Part shown: positions 53,757 to 63,423 of the stretch, piece after piece
How the letters are laid out: each line of letters starts with the position of its first letter
How positions within the stretch are numbered: position 1 is the first letter of the stretch
Assembly (NCBI GenBank): GCA_963170155.1
Contig: CAUJGP010000022.1
Span: forward strand, 23,231 to 87,230
Origin: Bdellovibrionota bacterium
GTDB taxonomy: Bacteria > Bdellovibrionota > Bdellovibrionia > Bdellovibrionales > Bdellovibrionaceae
Direction: 5' to 3'
Length of the DNA: 64,000 nt
Notes under the pieces: model-generated
Told to the model about the DNA's origin: nothing
The model's database searches: none
The model's input: the letters and a program-made list of their open reading frames with translations, nothing else
Translations under genes and position numbers: made by a program

Positions 53757-55376
53757 TCATTGGGGGTTGCGTATTTTGTATTTCGCCCTCGTACTCTTGA
53801 ATGTCTTCTGAATGATTTTCTTTTTTAACAAAACTGCCAAAACCCTTTGGGCTGAGCGAAGAGTTAAACCAAAGGAAAGGGCAAAATCACGATTAGAAAA
53901 AAATCGATGATCTAGTTTTTGCTTTAACTCAGAGAATGCGGGTAACTTGGGTATGGATTTTTTTATGAGTTTTTCTGAAGGAGGCTTTTTGGCAACCTGT
54001 AAATAGAAAGAAGGCGCACCCTCTGTCTTCTTCAAAGACTCAAGCCTAATTTGATTTTTAGTAAAAATGATCTGTAATGGAAGCTTATTTTTTTGAAGTT
54101 CCTGTCGAGAGGCATGCAACAAATATTTAACCCGATTTAATGAAGACTCCAAATCGATATTTTCCCGAGGATAAACCGTTGCAAAAATTTCTCCCCAATG
54201 GAAGGGGCGATAAGAATCAGAAGCAAGATGAGAGATGAATTTCTTTTTCAATCCACTGAAAACGGGAGCTTCAAACTCTTTTTTATCGTTCGTCAAAATC
54301 CCATCGCTCAACACCAATATTTTTTTAGAATGTAAATGCGGAGTCTGATACCCATCAAGAGGAGTACTCAATCGAATGTCTTGTACTGTTTGATCATCCA
54401 CTGAAGAATAAAAAAGTCCGGTCGCTCCCCACTCCAATTGAAAAGATTGAGGTACAGGATTTTTCCATCCGTATCGCTTAAGAATATTTTCACGGTATTT
54501 AACAAAATAGGTTCCAAAATAAATTTTCAAAAAAAGATCGTCATTTTTTATTTTTTTAGCTATGAAAAAATCAATTTCACGGCAAACCTCCCATAAATGA
54601 AAATGCAGCGCCTCCTTTTTTAGGGCCATCAAATTCATTTGATCCTGAACATCCATTTTATTTTTTCTTGAAAGTTCAATTAACTTTTTTCGATAAGTCA
54701 AAAAGAAAAAATATTGAGAATTTTTTGATGATAAGAGTTCCGAACTTTTTGTTAAACTGTCTTCGCTTTTTCCGAACTCTTCGGCATTGTAATAAGCCAG
54801 CGACTGAACATCATACAAATTAGACTTCAAAAGCGGGTAAGAGTCTAATTCAGGGAGTAGAAGATCAATTTCCCCAAGAGCTTCTTGAGTTTTTCCCAGA
54901 GTGCTTAAAGAAGAACACAGATTGATTTTTCCAATCAATCTTGAATAACTGTTAATATGAGGATTTTGAATTAATTTTTTCAAACATAATAAAGCCTCCC
55001 CGTAATCCCAGTGAGAAATATACAAAGAAGCCTTGTAGTAATCGACCATCGGAACTTCTTTAGCACTCACTTTACTAAAAATTTCTTTGGCCTCATTAAA
55101 GGCTCCAATACGACTCAATCCTAATCCATAAAGCGCAAGCTCTCTCTGAGAGGCCTGCTCGTCATATTCTGATTTGGGTCTCACTAATGGATAGAGCCAA
55201 TAAATGATTTTAAAATGGAGTTGTAATCGACGGCATAAATCCGCCACATCAAACCAAAGATTTCGGGGAACGGCACTGCGGAAGAGCTGTTTCATTTCCA
55301 GCTTAACGAGATCTGATTTCCCTCCTCGAATCATCTGATCCCATTCAATAATACGCTGCTCTAAGGGATCACTCAC
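53757..55376 (-). CDS. TPR-repeat protein with C-terminal winged-helix domain
   Basis: The 539-residue cytoplasmic protein has a helical TPR-like first half (ELALYGLGLSRIGAFNEAKEIF, LGKTQEALGEIDLLLPEL). Its later part suggests DNA binding: SSLNRVKYLLHASRQELQ followed by IIFTKNQIRLES resembles an OmpR- or SARP-type wing, and the C-terminus (NRDFALSFGLTLRSAQRVLAVLLKKKII) reads as a helix-turn-helix. It is convergent with the dioxygenase cluster and could be its regulator, which is inference. Confidence 0.6.
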   Translation of the reverse strand: MSDPLEQRIIEWDQMIRGGKSDLVKLEMKQLFRSAVPRNLWFDVADLCRRLQLHFKIIYWLYPLVRPKSEYDEQASQRELALYGLGLSRIGAFNEAKEIFSKVSAKEVPMVDYYKASLYISHWDYGEALLCLKKLIQNPHINSYSRLIGKINLCSSLSTLGKTQEALGEIDLLLPELDSYPLLKSNLYDVQSLAYYNAEEFGKSEDSLTKSSELLSSKNSQYFFFLTYRKKLIELSRKNKMDVQDQMNLMALKKEALHFHLWEVCREIDFFIAKKIKNDDLFLKIYFGTYFVKYRENILKRYGWKNPVPQSFQLEWGATGLFYSSVDDQTVQDIRLSTPLDGYQTPHLHSKKILVLSDGILTNDKKEFEAPVFSGLKKKFISHLASDSYRPFHWGEIFATVYPRENIDLESSLNRVKYLLHASRQELQKNKLPLQIIFTKNQIRLESLKKTEGAPSFYLQVAKKPPSEKLIKKSIPKLPAFSELKQKLDHRFFSNRDFALSFGLTLRSAQRVLAVLLKKKIIQKTFKSTRAKYKIRNPQ

Positions 55377-55475
55377 TCCGGCCTTTCCTATCGCTTCATG
55401 ATCAGTATTGATGTTACGAACTTAAAATTAAGATGATTTTACTTTATTCAACACATTCAGAATATCTTAAAAAAA

Positions 55476-56444
55476 CTATCCTGCCTGAGATTTTCTAAGA
55501 TTAAAAAGCACGGAGTACATCGCCTTGAGCATCTCTGGATCATAACGTCCTTGTAATTTTTCCTTCATCAGGTCAAGAGCATCTGTTGGCATTAAAGGAA
55601 CATTGTAACTTCTCTGCGTTGTAAGTGCATCGTAGGTATCGGTAATAGCGACAATTCTTGCGTGAGGATGAATTTCATGTGCCTGAAGTTGTTGTGGATA
55701 ACCATTCCCCTGAAAACTCTCATGATGTTCGAAGCAAGCGGCTTTCATGGCTTCTGTAATAGAGCTATTCTCATTTAAAATAACATAGCCATATTGAGGG
55801 TGCATTTGCATAATACTCCACTCATCCTTTGAAAGAACACCTTTCTTACAAAGGATATCAAGACTCACGTTGCGTTTCCCAATATCGTGAAAAAGTGAAC
55901 CTAATCCAAGTTCTTCTAACTCTTTTTGATTCATACCTAATATTCTTCCTAAGCCAAGAGCGTAAATGCTTACATCTAAAGAATGATTATAAGTATAAAA
56001 ATCATGACCAGAGAGTCCAATGAGATGGCTCATGGCTTCAGGTTCTGTCTCCATAAAACTAACGAAATTTTCAATTACGGGCCGAGAAGAGTTAAGCGCA
56101 ACATTGACATCAGGATGCTCAAATAACTCTTCTACGATGGCCATGGAACTGGCTTTGAGAATTTGAGCCTTGTCAGCAATGGGAATTATTGCAGAGTTGA
56201 TTTGCTCCTGTATAAACGCTTTATAGGCTCCCCATTCCGACACAGGAACATAAAAAAAATCTCCCTGGGATTTTGCATCTAAATACATTAGTTTTTCAAA
56301 AGAGATTTTATCCCCTTGCCGTAAGTACAAAGTATAATGATCATTAATATAAACGAAAATATTGAAAGTAAGCTCTGTCGATGGATGAATGCTGGATAAT
56401 CGAATTTTTAAAAATTGAGATTTTTCTGAATTCATGCTCCTCAT
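55476..56444 (-). CDS. HD-GYP domain protein (cyclic-di-GMP phosphodiesterase candidate)
   Basis: About 322 residues. The N-terminal 130 residues are an uncharacterised sensory-type domain. The C-terminal HD-GYP domain has FHDIGK, HPQYGYVIL, HHESFQGNGYP, DTYDALTTQRSYN and GRYDPEM. The GYP motif is intact, so hydrolysis of cyclic-di-GMP is likely. The start is uncertain: ATG at 56444 and 56435 are both possible, and neither has a good ribosome site. Confidence 0.85.
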   Translation of the reverse strand: MRSMNSEKSQFLKIRLSSIHPSTELTFNIFVYINDHYTLYLRQGDKISFEKLMYLDAKSQGDFFYVPVSEWGAYKAFIQEQINSAIIPIADKAQILKASSMAIVEELFEHPDVNVALNSSRPVIENFVSFMETEPEAMSHLIGLSGHDFYTYNHSLDVSIYALGLGRILGMNQKELEELGLGSLFHDIGKRNVSLDILCKKGVLSKDEWSIMQMHPQYGYVILNENSSITEAMKAACFEHHESFQGNGYPQQLQAHEIHPHARIVAITDTYDALTTQRSYNVPLMPTDALDLMKEKLQGRYDPEMLKAMYSVLFNLRKSQAG

Positions 56445-56664
56445 TCTGACATGTCTAGAACCTTGGGGGCAATCTGAAAGTGCCAATTGACGTTTCTACT
56501 CGCAGAACCCCAAACTTCCGTCGAGTCTTGATAAACCAAAATAGAGGGGGTTCTTTTTAAAAAAAAATTTCCATTAAAAATAAATAGATGGTATGACCTA
56601 TCCTCAATCTATTGTTAAATCCGCAATCTTGAAACTTATAAGATTACGAATCTCTCAGAGCTCT

Positions 56665-57678
56665 TTATCTACTTTCCCAATAAACAATCTGAGTATGTTC
56701 AGGGAGTTTGTAATTATTTTTGGATAGTGAGACTTCATCTATTTTGGCCGCTTTTTGGACGTATTTCAAAAAAGACCCATAACCATAAAATACAGCTTTT
56801 TCATTAATAAGGTTTTCACGTTTGAAGATTTCATGAACCTTTGGCAAATGACAGAACGCAATTCCTGGAAAGAAATGATGATAAGCATGAAGGGTAAAAT
56901 TGAGATTAGGGAGAATTAATTTTTCCCACCAAGAGAGTATAATGAGTGGCGATGATTCAACAACGCTTGCTTTCGGGATATTGTAAATATGCTCACAGAG
57001 AGCTGCGAGACGTACAATCAAAGGTAAAATAGTTACGAGCGGTAATATCCAATAAATTAAAAAGAGAGGCCACATATTCAAAGACGTTAACACTAATGCC
57101 AAACTTATGTAAAAGGCGGGTCGAAGCCCTCGAGGAGATGGATAAGGGCGATTATAAACATTTTTACTTTCGAGCTTTTTGCTTTTTAATAACTTAAGAA
57201 AACTGAGCCCCGTAACATCACTCAATAACAATCTGATAAGGTGTTTGAAGGGCATGGGAAAAGTCCAATCAGCTCCTGATTTGCGTAAAAAATCCGGATC
57301 TTCTTCTGTAAAATAATGTTTATGATGAAATAAATGCACTTTTGCGTAACCTTCTATAGTGAGTCCTAAGGGGTAAGCGACAAGAATGTTTGCAATACTA
57401 TCTCCTCGGGACCCTCTGAATCCCAGAGAATGAACTTGTTCGTGTAATAATAAAGCCAATAGATTGAATCGCGTGCCTACAACGACAATAGCGAGTAGGC
57501 TTGTCCAAAGACTCTCAATATGTATTGCAAGAGTGATCGTTCCTAAAATAACGATCCAAGCACCAATAGCTTGCTGGAGAAAAGCGTACGGTTGTGGACC
57601 TCTGAGAGCTTGAATTTCTTTATAAGCCTCAGATGACAATGCACTTTTATCACCTCGAAAAGCTGAAATTGAATTCAT
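56665..57678 (-). CDS. Membrane fatty acid desaturase
   Basis: The 337-residue membrane protein has the three histidine boxes of di-iron desaturases: HEQVHS, HLFHHKHYF and HAYHHFFPG, with membrane segments between them. It introduces double bonds into acyl chains (or acts on a related lipid), using O2 and an electron donor. AAGGAG precedes the start, and paired ATCAA/TTGAT palindromes lie just upstream, so control by a lipid- or temperature-responsive regulator is plausible. Confidence 0.87.
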   Translation of the reverse strand: MNSISAFRGDKSALSSEAYKEIQALRGPQPYAFLQQAIGAWIVILGTITLAIHIESLWTSLLAIVVVGTRFNLLALLLHEQVHSLGFRGSRGDSIANILVAYPLGLTIEGYAKVHLFHHKHYFTEEDPDFLRKSGADWTFPMPFKHLIRLLLSDVTGLSFLKLLKSKKLESKNVYNRPYPSPRGLRPAFYISLALVLTSLNMWPLFLIYWILPLVTILPLIVRLAALCEHIYNIPKASVVESSPLIILSWWEKLILPNLNFTLHAYHHFFPGIAFCHLPKVHEIFKRENLINEKAVFYGYGSFLKYVQKAAKIDEVSLSKNNYKLPEHTQIVYWESR

Positions 57679-58050
57679 AAATACGACTCCTTATTGATAG
57701 AACTAGGCTATCAAAGAGCCCCTTACGAAAAAACAGATCAATTTTAATTGATAAACTTAATTTATTTATTAAAATCAATACTTTAACAATTTCATTGCAA
57801 AGAGATGTTTTACTCATCCTTTTGCAATGACATGATCACGATCCTCGCTCTTCAAATTCTAGAAGAACACTTTTTGTCTCATTGTCAAAAACCTGTACAC
57901 GCTTCTTTCAGCGATCTATTTCTAATAGAATCCCTCAATTGGCATTAAAATAGCAGGAAAAGAAATCAAAAAGTGAAGCGTATTCATTTTATTAATACAA
58001 TTTCATTGGCCCAATACCAATGAAAGCACGAGGAGCAAATTAGTTATCTT
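57679..58050. other. Divergent intergenic region, desaturase / multicopper oxidase
   Basis: 372 AT-rich bases hold the palindromes at 57694-57752 near the desaturase and a plain leader before the multicopper oxidase. No gene is seen. Confidence 0.5.
57694..57752 (-). promoter_or_regulatory. Two palindromic candidate operators upstream of the desaturase
   Basis: TTGATAG (57694-57700) and CTATCAA (57708-57714) are exact inverse repeats seven bases apart. ATCAATT (57737-57743) and AATTGAT (57746-57752) form a second palindrome. Both use the half-site ATCAA/TTGAT. They lie 16 to 74 bases upstream of the desaturase start, as expected for a dimeric repressor. Confidence 0.45.
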
Positions 58051-61000
58051 ATGCAAATAAAGTATAAAGCTTTCTATAAATGGTTCCTCTTCTATGGATT
58101 TATTTCCAATGCATTCTTAATAAGCTTTATTTCCTACAGCTATGGCCAAACCCCATTTCAAAGACCTACAAAAAAACCACTGAGTTCACCTCAAAACCTT
58201 AATGATCATCGCCATTCTCACTTCCCCTCCCAAAAACACCGCGCCCATACAGAATCACCCCAAGCTCTGCTCAATGGCAATGGGAGCCTTCCTAATAGAG
58301 ATAGCGCCGGTGGAAGTCTGCCTGGCCGCGGAGGAGAAGGTGGTAGAGGTGGCGGGGGTGGCCTGCCGGATCGAGGCTCTTCACCACGTCTTCGAATCAA
58401 AAAAATGAAACCAGAAGTCGCTATGTACAGCAATGGTGCTGCTCCCGGAATAGAGGAATACCAAAGACTCGGCTATTGCACAGGAAAACCTATTTTTCCT
58501 TTTACAAACAAAAACTACAATCCTGGCCAAAATAGAATGGCGAAGAACAAAGTGATTCGAGAATATCATCTTCTCGTCACCTCTGCTAAAAATACAGCTC
58601 AATTTTCACCTCAAGAACATCGCACGGAACCCTTTATGAAAATAATGATGGCTAATGAAAGAGGAGAGGAACTCACCCACTGTGGTAATCTCAGCCATGT
58701 TGAAAAAGGGACTGATCTCGCGCAACGAGGTCGGGCCATCAATGCTCCTCCTCTCTTTTTTTACGAAGGGGAGACTGCTAAAATTGTTGTTCATAACCGA
58801 TCTCGTTCTGCCATGACCATTCATTGGCACGGTATTTTTTTAGAAACTCAAATGGATGGCATTCCAGGATTTCAGCCGCCGATAAAACCCAATCAAACCT
58901 TTATTTATAATTTTGATTTAAATCAAAATGGTACGTATTGGTACCATCCCCATGATTTAAATGAGCAAGACACTCGAGGGGCTATCATTATTTTTTCCGC
59001 ACCCAAAGGGCACACTCTAACAGCTCCCAACGGAGAACAGCACATTAGCCCAGGTGAGTGGATTACTTATCAGAGTCCAAAATCAAAATACAATACTTCT
59101 TATAACCGTGATCGTATGATCATGATGAGTGATTACAAAAACCGTAGCCCACTTGATACGATAAGTTTACTTAAAAACGACCAGGATGTTTATACCTTCG
59201 ACTCTGGGTACTCTCGCGGTTTTTTAGAACAACCTCACTGCGCCAAAGAATACTGGGAAAACTTTAAAGCGATGAAAATGTTTTGGATGGATCCCGCCGA
59301 CGTATGGTATGATTATTTCCTTCTCAATGATGAAACTTGTCTTAACTGTGGTCCCTGGAAAGACAAACTTGAAGCAGTACGCGAAGAATTCCCCGGTCAA
59401 AACTTTCCTGTTCTCAAAGAATTTTCTGAATTTCAAGAGGGCGATCGCATTCGCCTCCGTCTTATAAACAGCTCCGCCTCCTCTTTTTTCCATGTGAATT
59501 ATGGAAACTCACAAGAAATTGCTGACCCAAAACAAAAGTTGGATATGCTCATCGTCGCTAAAGATGGTCAAGCTGTTGAACCTATTTATACAGATTCATT
59601 ATACATGGGGATGGGAGAGACCTACGATGTCATCATCGATGTCCCCAATGCTCAAACACTCTATGAATTAAAAATAAAATCCATTGATGATTATGACCCT
59701 GTCAAAGATAATAATGGACGCATTATCAAAGAAACCCGCAGGACAGCTCGCGTGCTTATCGGTGATGGAAAAGCGAATAAGAATGGCATGGTTCAAAAAG
59801 ACAGAGTTAAAATTGTACCGGCCTATGAACAGTCTGTCACTCTTTGCGGACCACAAGCCGATGAAAGCGATACTCATTCTGAAGTTTCTTACGAACAGAT
59901 GAAACGCCGAGCGCCTCCTCCTGCAGACACAGGAATGCCTTCTTTTATTGATCCCATTTCATTACCGGAGTACACAGGCCACCATGTTTTTCAAAAACTA
60001 AAACTCTTTGGGAACATGGAGGATTATTATTGGCAAATTCAACCTGACAATGATGATCTTGCCAAAGGTCAAAAGAAACTTAAATTTCAACACTTTCCCA
60101 TGGGCAATACAGACATGCCGTACATTGAAGTAGCCAACAGCCAATACAATTTTATTCAAATTAAAAACACCATGATGGAAGGGATGATGAACCATCCTTG
60201 GCATCTCCATGGTTTGTATTTCAAATTACTGGATAAAAAAGATCTCTTACTCAATCAGGATCGTCTCAATCAGCTCCTTCAAGCAAGGCCTTTACTGCAT
60301 ACGGCTACCATTAAACCCGGAGAAACCAAAGTCATTGCCTTCTATGCTGCAAATGAATTTAGGGGCGCATGGATGTTCCACTGTCATAATCTCTACCACA
60401 TGGCGAGTGATATGATGATGTTCGTAAAATATGATAATTTTAATTTAGAAGAACTATCTGCATCTCAACTTCATGGTCATGGCCATAAACACGGAACCAT
60501 CAGGGATTCCAAAAATCAAACCAGCCATATTCAAGATTTCATCTTAGAAAGCCTTGGCATGAAAAATGGATTTATAACAGGTGAAATCTCAGCCCTCGGT
60601 GGAGTCAATCCTTCTAGCGGAAATCCTCTAGCTGAAATCGATGCTAACATTAAAACTCGCTTGGATTGCAAAAAGGGTGGACAATGCTTTGCTGAAATTG
60701 TTACAGGCCTTAGTCGCCAAAATCTAAACAACGGAGAGATGTCTTTTTATGGAAATGCACGACTCTGCTCAGGCAAAAAATGCGCCACTCTCCATTATTC
60801 CTACGACACCAAAACCAGAGGAGAAAATCATCATAAAATGTTAGGAGGCATCAGCATGAGGCCATTTAACTCGGACTTTGTCGTATTAAATGGGGCTGTG
60901 GGAGCCATCTGCTCATCCAACTCGAATTCCTATGAATCAAACTCAAAAAATAAATGTCAGCCCGCTGGAGACTTCAGTGGATCTCTCCAAATAACAAATG

Positions 61001-61248
61001 GAAAAATAGGTGCATTTAATCAATTAATTCCGCAATCAAGAACTGTATATCGCGGAAATTTGAGTATGGGCTGTGAAGGTGAATTATGTAAAAATATCTA
61101 TGGACAAGCTGGTGCTGAAGCTCTCATCAATCGCAACGTCAAACTGGTCGGTTTTTGTCGCATTTCTTCTGAAAAAGAGGAAACTCAGTGTTTAGCAGGA
61201 ATTAGTATTTTACTTGATCCGATTTACCATTTTGGAGAAGTTCATTAA
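58051..61248 (+). CDS. Multicopper oxidase with Gly-rich N-terminus and Cys-rich C-terminal extension
   Basis: The 1065-residue exported protein has a signal peptide (residues 1 to about 32), a Gly/Pro/Arg-rich linker (about 72-110) and a three-domain cupredoxin oxidase. Copper ligands are intact: HWHG (His258), HPH (His299, His301), HPWHLHG (from His715) and HCHNLYHMASDMM (from His777). A region of about 260 residues follows, starting LHGHGHKHG and containing several close Cys pairs (CKKGGQC, CSGKKC, CEGELC). I do not know that region from other multicopper oxidases. It may oxidise metals (Cu(I), Fe(II), Mn(II)) or phenols. The substrate is not known. Confidence 0.82.
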   Translation: MQIKYKAFYKWFLFYGFISNAFLISFISYSYGQTPFQRPTKKPLSSPQNLNDHRHSHFPSQKHRAHTESPQALLNGNGSLPNRDSAGGSLPGRGGEGGRGGGGGLPDRGSSPRLRIKKMKPEVAMYSNGAAPGIEEYQRLGYCTGKPIFPFTNKNYNPGQNRMAKNKVIREYHLLVTSAKNTAQFSPQEHRTEPFMKIMMANERGEELTHCGNLSHVEKGTDLAQRGRAINAPPLFFYEGETAKIVVHNRSRSAMTIHWHGIFLETQMDGIPGFQPPIKPNQTFIYNFDLNQNGTYWYHPHDLNEQDTRGAIIIFSAPKGHTLTAPNGEQHISPGEWITYQSPKSKYNTSYNRDRMIMMSDYKNRSPLDTISLLKNDQDVYTFDSGYSRGFLEQPHCAKEYWENFKAMKMFWMDPADVWYDYFLLNDETCLNCGPWKDKLEAVREEFPGQNFPVLKEFSEFQEGDRIRLRLINSSASSFFHVNYGNSQEIADPKQKLDMLIVAKDGQAVEPIYTDSLYMGMGETYDVIIDVPNAQTLYELKIKSIDDYDPVKDNNGRIIKETRRTARVLIGDGKANKNGMVQKDRVKIVPAYEQSVTLCGPQADESDTHSEVSYEQMKRRAPPPADTGMPSFIDPISLPEYTGHHVFQKLKLFGNMEDYYWQIQPDNDDLAKGQKKLKFQHFPMGNTDMPYIEVANSQYNFIQIKNTMMEGMMNHPWHLHGLYFKLLDKKDLLLNQDRLNQLLQARPLLHTATIKPGETKVIAFYAANEFRGAWMFHCHNLYHMASDMMMFVKYDNFNLEELSASQLHGHGHKHGTIRDSKNQTSHIQDFILESLGMKNGFITGEISALGGVNPSSGNPLAEIDANIKTRLDCKKGGQCFAEIVTGLSRQNLNNGEMSFYGNARLCSGKKCATLHYSYDTKTRGENHHKMLGGISMRPFNSDFVVLNGAVGAICSSNSNSYESNSKNKCQPAGDFSGSLQITNGKIGAFNQLIPQSRTVYRGNLSMGCEGELCKNIYGQAGAEALINRNVKLVGFCRISSEKEETQCLAGISILLDPIYHFGEVH

Positions 61249-61381
61249 GCGCTGGGTATCAAGTTTTCTCCTCTGGGCTTGACATAAAAAACTCTTCAGA
61301 CTACCTCTCTCTGCATATCTATATTAAAGAGCTAAAAGCTTTATGCTTTATAACTTAACGAAAATAAGTAAGAGGTGTCTT

Positions 61382-61828
61382 ATGTTTTCAAATACTTTCG
61401 CGCAGAATTTATTAAAACTCTCTCAGCAACTCCTCCAATTCAGCTTTGTGCTATTCCCCTTCTGTTTCCTTTCAACAGAGGTTCATGCTGAAGCTCTTAA
61501 AACCAAATCTTTGTATTTTTTTGATGATGTATTAAAAGTAGACATCACTAGCGAATTAACATCCAAAACAGGGAGTTTTGTCCTTAACATTATTGATCCC
61601 TCCACCAATCAACCATGGACAGATCTTACAGCAAAGCATTTCGAAGGCTCTCTTGAAATGACAGATATGGACATGGGCGAGATTATCGCTAAAGTCACAG
61701 ATGTTAAACCGGGCGTTATCCGAATGGAAACCAAATTTTCCATGAAAGGATCGTGGAGGCTCAATATTACTGTCAAGCCCACAGGTACTGATCCCGAAAC
61801 CAAATCCATCGACTTTCACATAAAATAA
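61382..61828 (+). CDS. Exported YtkA/FixH-like domain protein
   Basis: About 148 residues from the ATG at 61382, preceded by AGAGGTG; a longer frame lacks this. A signal peptide (LLQFSFVLFPFCFLSTEVHA) leads to one beta-sandwich domain with EMTDMDMGEI and FSMKGSWRLNI, matching YtkA/FixH-type domains, which occur with copper and cytochrome-oxidase functions. It follows the multicopper oxidase by 133 bases on the same strand and may work with it in copper handling. Confidence 0.6.
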   Translation: MFSNTFAQNLLKLSQQLLQFSFVLFPFCFLSTEVHAEALKTKSLYFFDDVLKVDITSELTSKTGSFVLNIIDPSTNQPWTDLTAKHFEGSLEMTDMDMGEIIAKVTDVKPGVIRMETKFSMKGSWRLNITVKPTGTDPETKSIDFHIK

Positions 61829-61969
61829 ACTTATTTACAGTTAAGATTAAATTCATTCTATGATGAACGTCGAGTTCACGACTTCTGGATTATTACAATA
61901 AAATGAATTTGATCTTTTTTACATAATTTATTGGACACCCGTCTTTTTAATATCTTACGTTAAGTATAT

Positions 61970-63181
61970 ATGAATTTTATTGTCCAACTCGTTGAAGATC
62001 TCTCTCGTGTGCGAAGCTTAGACGAGGTTATTAAAATAGCCCATACTGTAGCTCGCCAAGCCACAGGAGCCGATGGCGCTACTTTTATTTTGCGCGATGG
62101 TGACTATTGCTTTTACGTGGATGAAAATGCCATTGGCCCTCTTTGGAAAGGAAAACGCTTTCCTATGACGGCTTGTATTAGCGGTTGGGCCATGATCCAT
62201 AAACAACCAGTCATCATTCCGGATATCTATCAGGATTCGCGAATTCCCATTGAAGCTTACAAACCTACGTTTGTAAGAAGTCTAGCCATGGTTCCGATAC
62301 GTCAATCAGAGCCTATTGGAGCCATCGGTAACTATTGGGCGCACACTCACACTCCCACCTCAGAGGAACTCGACAAATTACAAACTATTGCTAATATCGT
62401 ATCTGTCGCCATTGAAAATGTTCAGCTTATTTCTTCATTAAAAAAACACGTAAAAGAGTTGGAGCTCGCCCATCAAGTCAAAAATGAGTTTCTGCGTCTC
62501 ATCTCCCATGAGCTACGCACTCCTCTGAATTCCATTTTAGGTTGGTCCGAAATTCTATCCCATGATCCCAAAACTGACATACCCACTCTCAATGCTGGCC
62601 TTGAAGCTATTTATAGAAATTCCAAAGCCCAACTGCATGTGGTAGAACGACTTCTCGATGCTTCAAGCATTGTTCTTGGACAATTTTCTGTCACAAAAGA
62701 AAAAATCGATTTTACTTCCATTGTTACTCGCAATATATCGGAATTCCAACCTGCAGCCCTACAAAAAAATATTCAAATTACTTTTAATAACAAGTTTAAT
62801 ACCGCATGGGTTCATGGAGATCTTTCTCGATTGCATGATGTGGTTAAAAGCCTCATTGATAATGCACTTCAGTTTTCCAAGAATGAAGGCACGATCATAA
62901 TTGATCTTCTTCAAGAAGGTCCCAGCGTTGTATTAAAGGTCACCGATTTTGGCGAAGGCATCGCCCCAGAAATGCAATCTAAAATTTTTAATAGATTCAG
63001 CCAAATTGAACCTTACCTTACTCGTAAGCATGGCGGCTTAGGATTGAGTTTAATGACGGCCAAAAGCATTGCTGAAGCTCATGATGGAGGTATTCAAGTT
63101 CATAGTGCCGGAATTGGAACTGGATCCACTTTTACACTGACTCTACCTATAATGCCTTTGGCTTCTGATTTAGAAGCATAG
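61970..63181 (+). CDS. GAF-domain sensor histidine kinase
   Basis: The 403-residue soluble kinase has a GAF domain (about residues 15-150, with GATFILRDGDYCFYVDE) and a dimerisation/phosphoacceptor domain with SHELRTPLNSILGW (phosphorylated His). The ATPase domain has SLIDNALQFSKNEG (N box), VTDFGEGIAP (G1), and KHGGLGLSLMTAK (G2). No membrane segment is seen, so it senses a cytoplasmic signal. No response regulator lies next to it. Confidence 0.92.
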   Translation: MNFIVQLVEDLSRVRSLDEVIKIAHTVARQATGADGATFILRDGDYCFYVDENAIGPLWKGKRFPMTACISGWAMIHKQPVIIPDIYQDSRIPIEAYKPTFVRSLAMVPIRQSEPIGAIGNYWAHTHTPTSEELDKLQTIANIVSVAIENVQLISSLKKHVKELELAHQVKNEFLRLISHELRTPLNSILGWSEILSHDPKTDIPTLNAGLEAIYRNSKAQLHVVERLLDASSIVLGQFSVTKEKIDFTSIVTRNISEFQPAALQKNIQITFNNKFNTAWVHGDLSRLHDVVKSLIDNALQFSKNEGTIIIDLLQEGPSVVLKVTDFGEGIAPEMQSKIFNRFSQIEPYLTRKHGGLGLSLMTAKSIAEAHDGGIQVHSAGIGTGSTFTLTLPIMPLASDLEA

Positions 63182-63423
63182 GTGCAAAGTCTTCGGATTC
63201 ACTTTTCAACCTGTAAGTTGGGTGCAGTATAAAGTTGGTGGAAATTGTTTCATCGAACTATATTTTGAAGAACGAAAGTATTGAATTTTCTTATCGAAAG
63301 CCTTTTGGTCTTTTGGCGACTTCGACCTCAGAAGAAAAATGGTGGACGTGATGAGCTCGCCCTGATTTCAAACAATTATAGCGTCTGGACATCACTTGAG
63401 CAATAGCCCGTTACTAATTAATA

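Noticed and set aside
53744..53766. C-run and G-run that could form a terminator between the TDO and TPR genes
   Set aside because: The stem is only five or six G-C pairs around a 12-base loop, it overlaps the end of the TPR gene and no T-run follows.
63182..63423. Possible remnant gene between the kinase and the acetyltransferase
   Set aside because: Short pieces such as RDELALISNNYSVW end at a stop, but no frame extends far upstream and no family was recognised.
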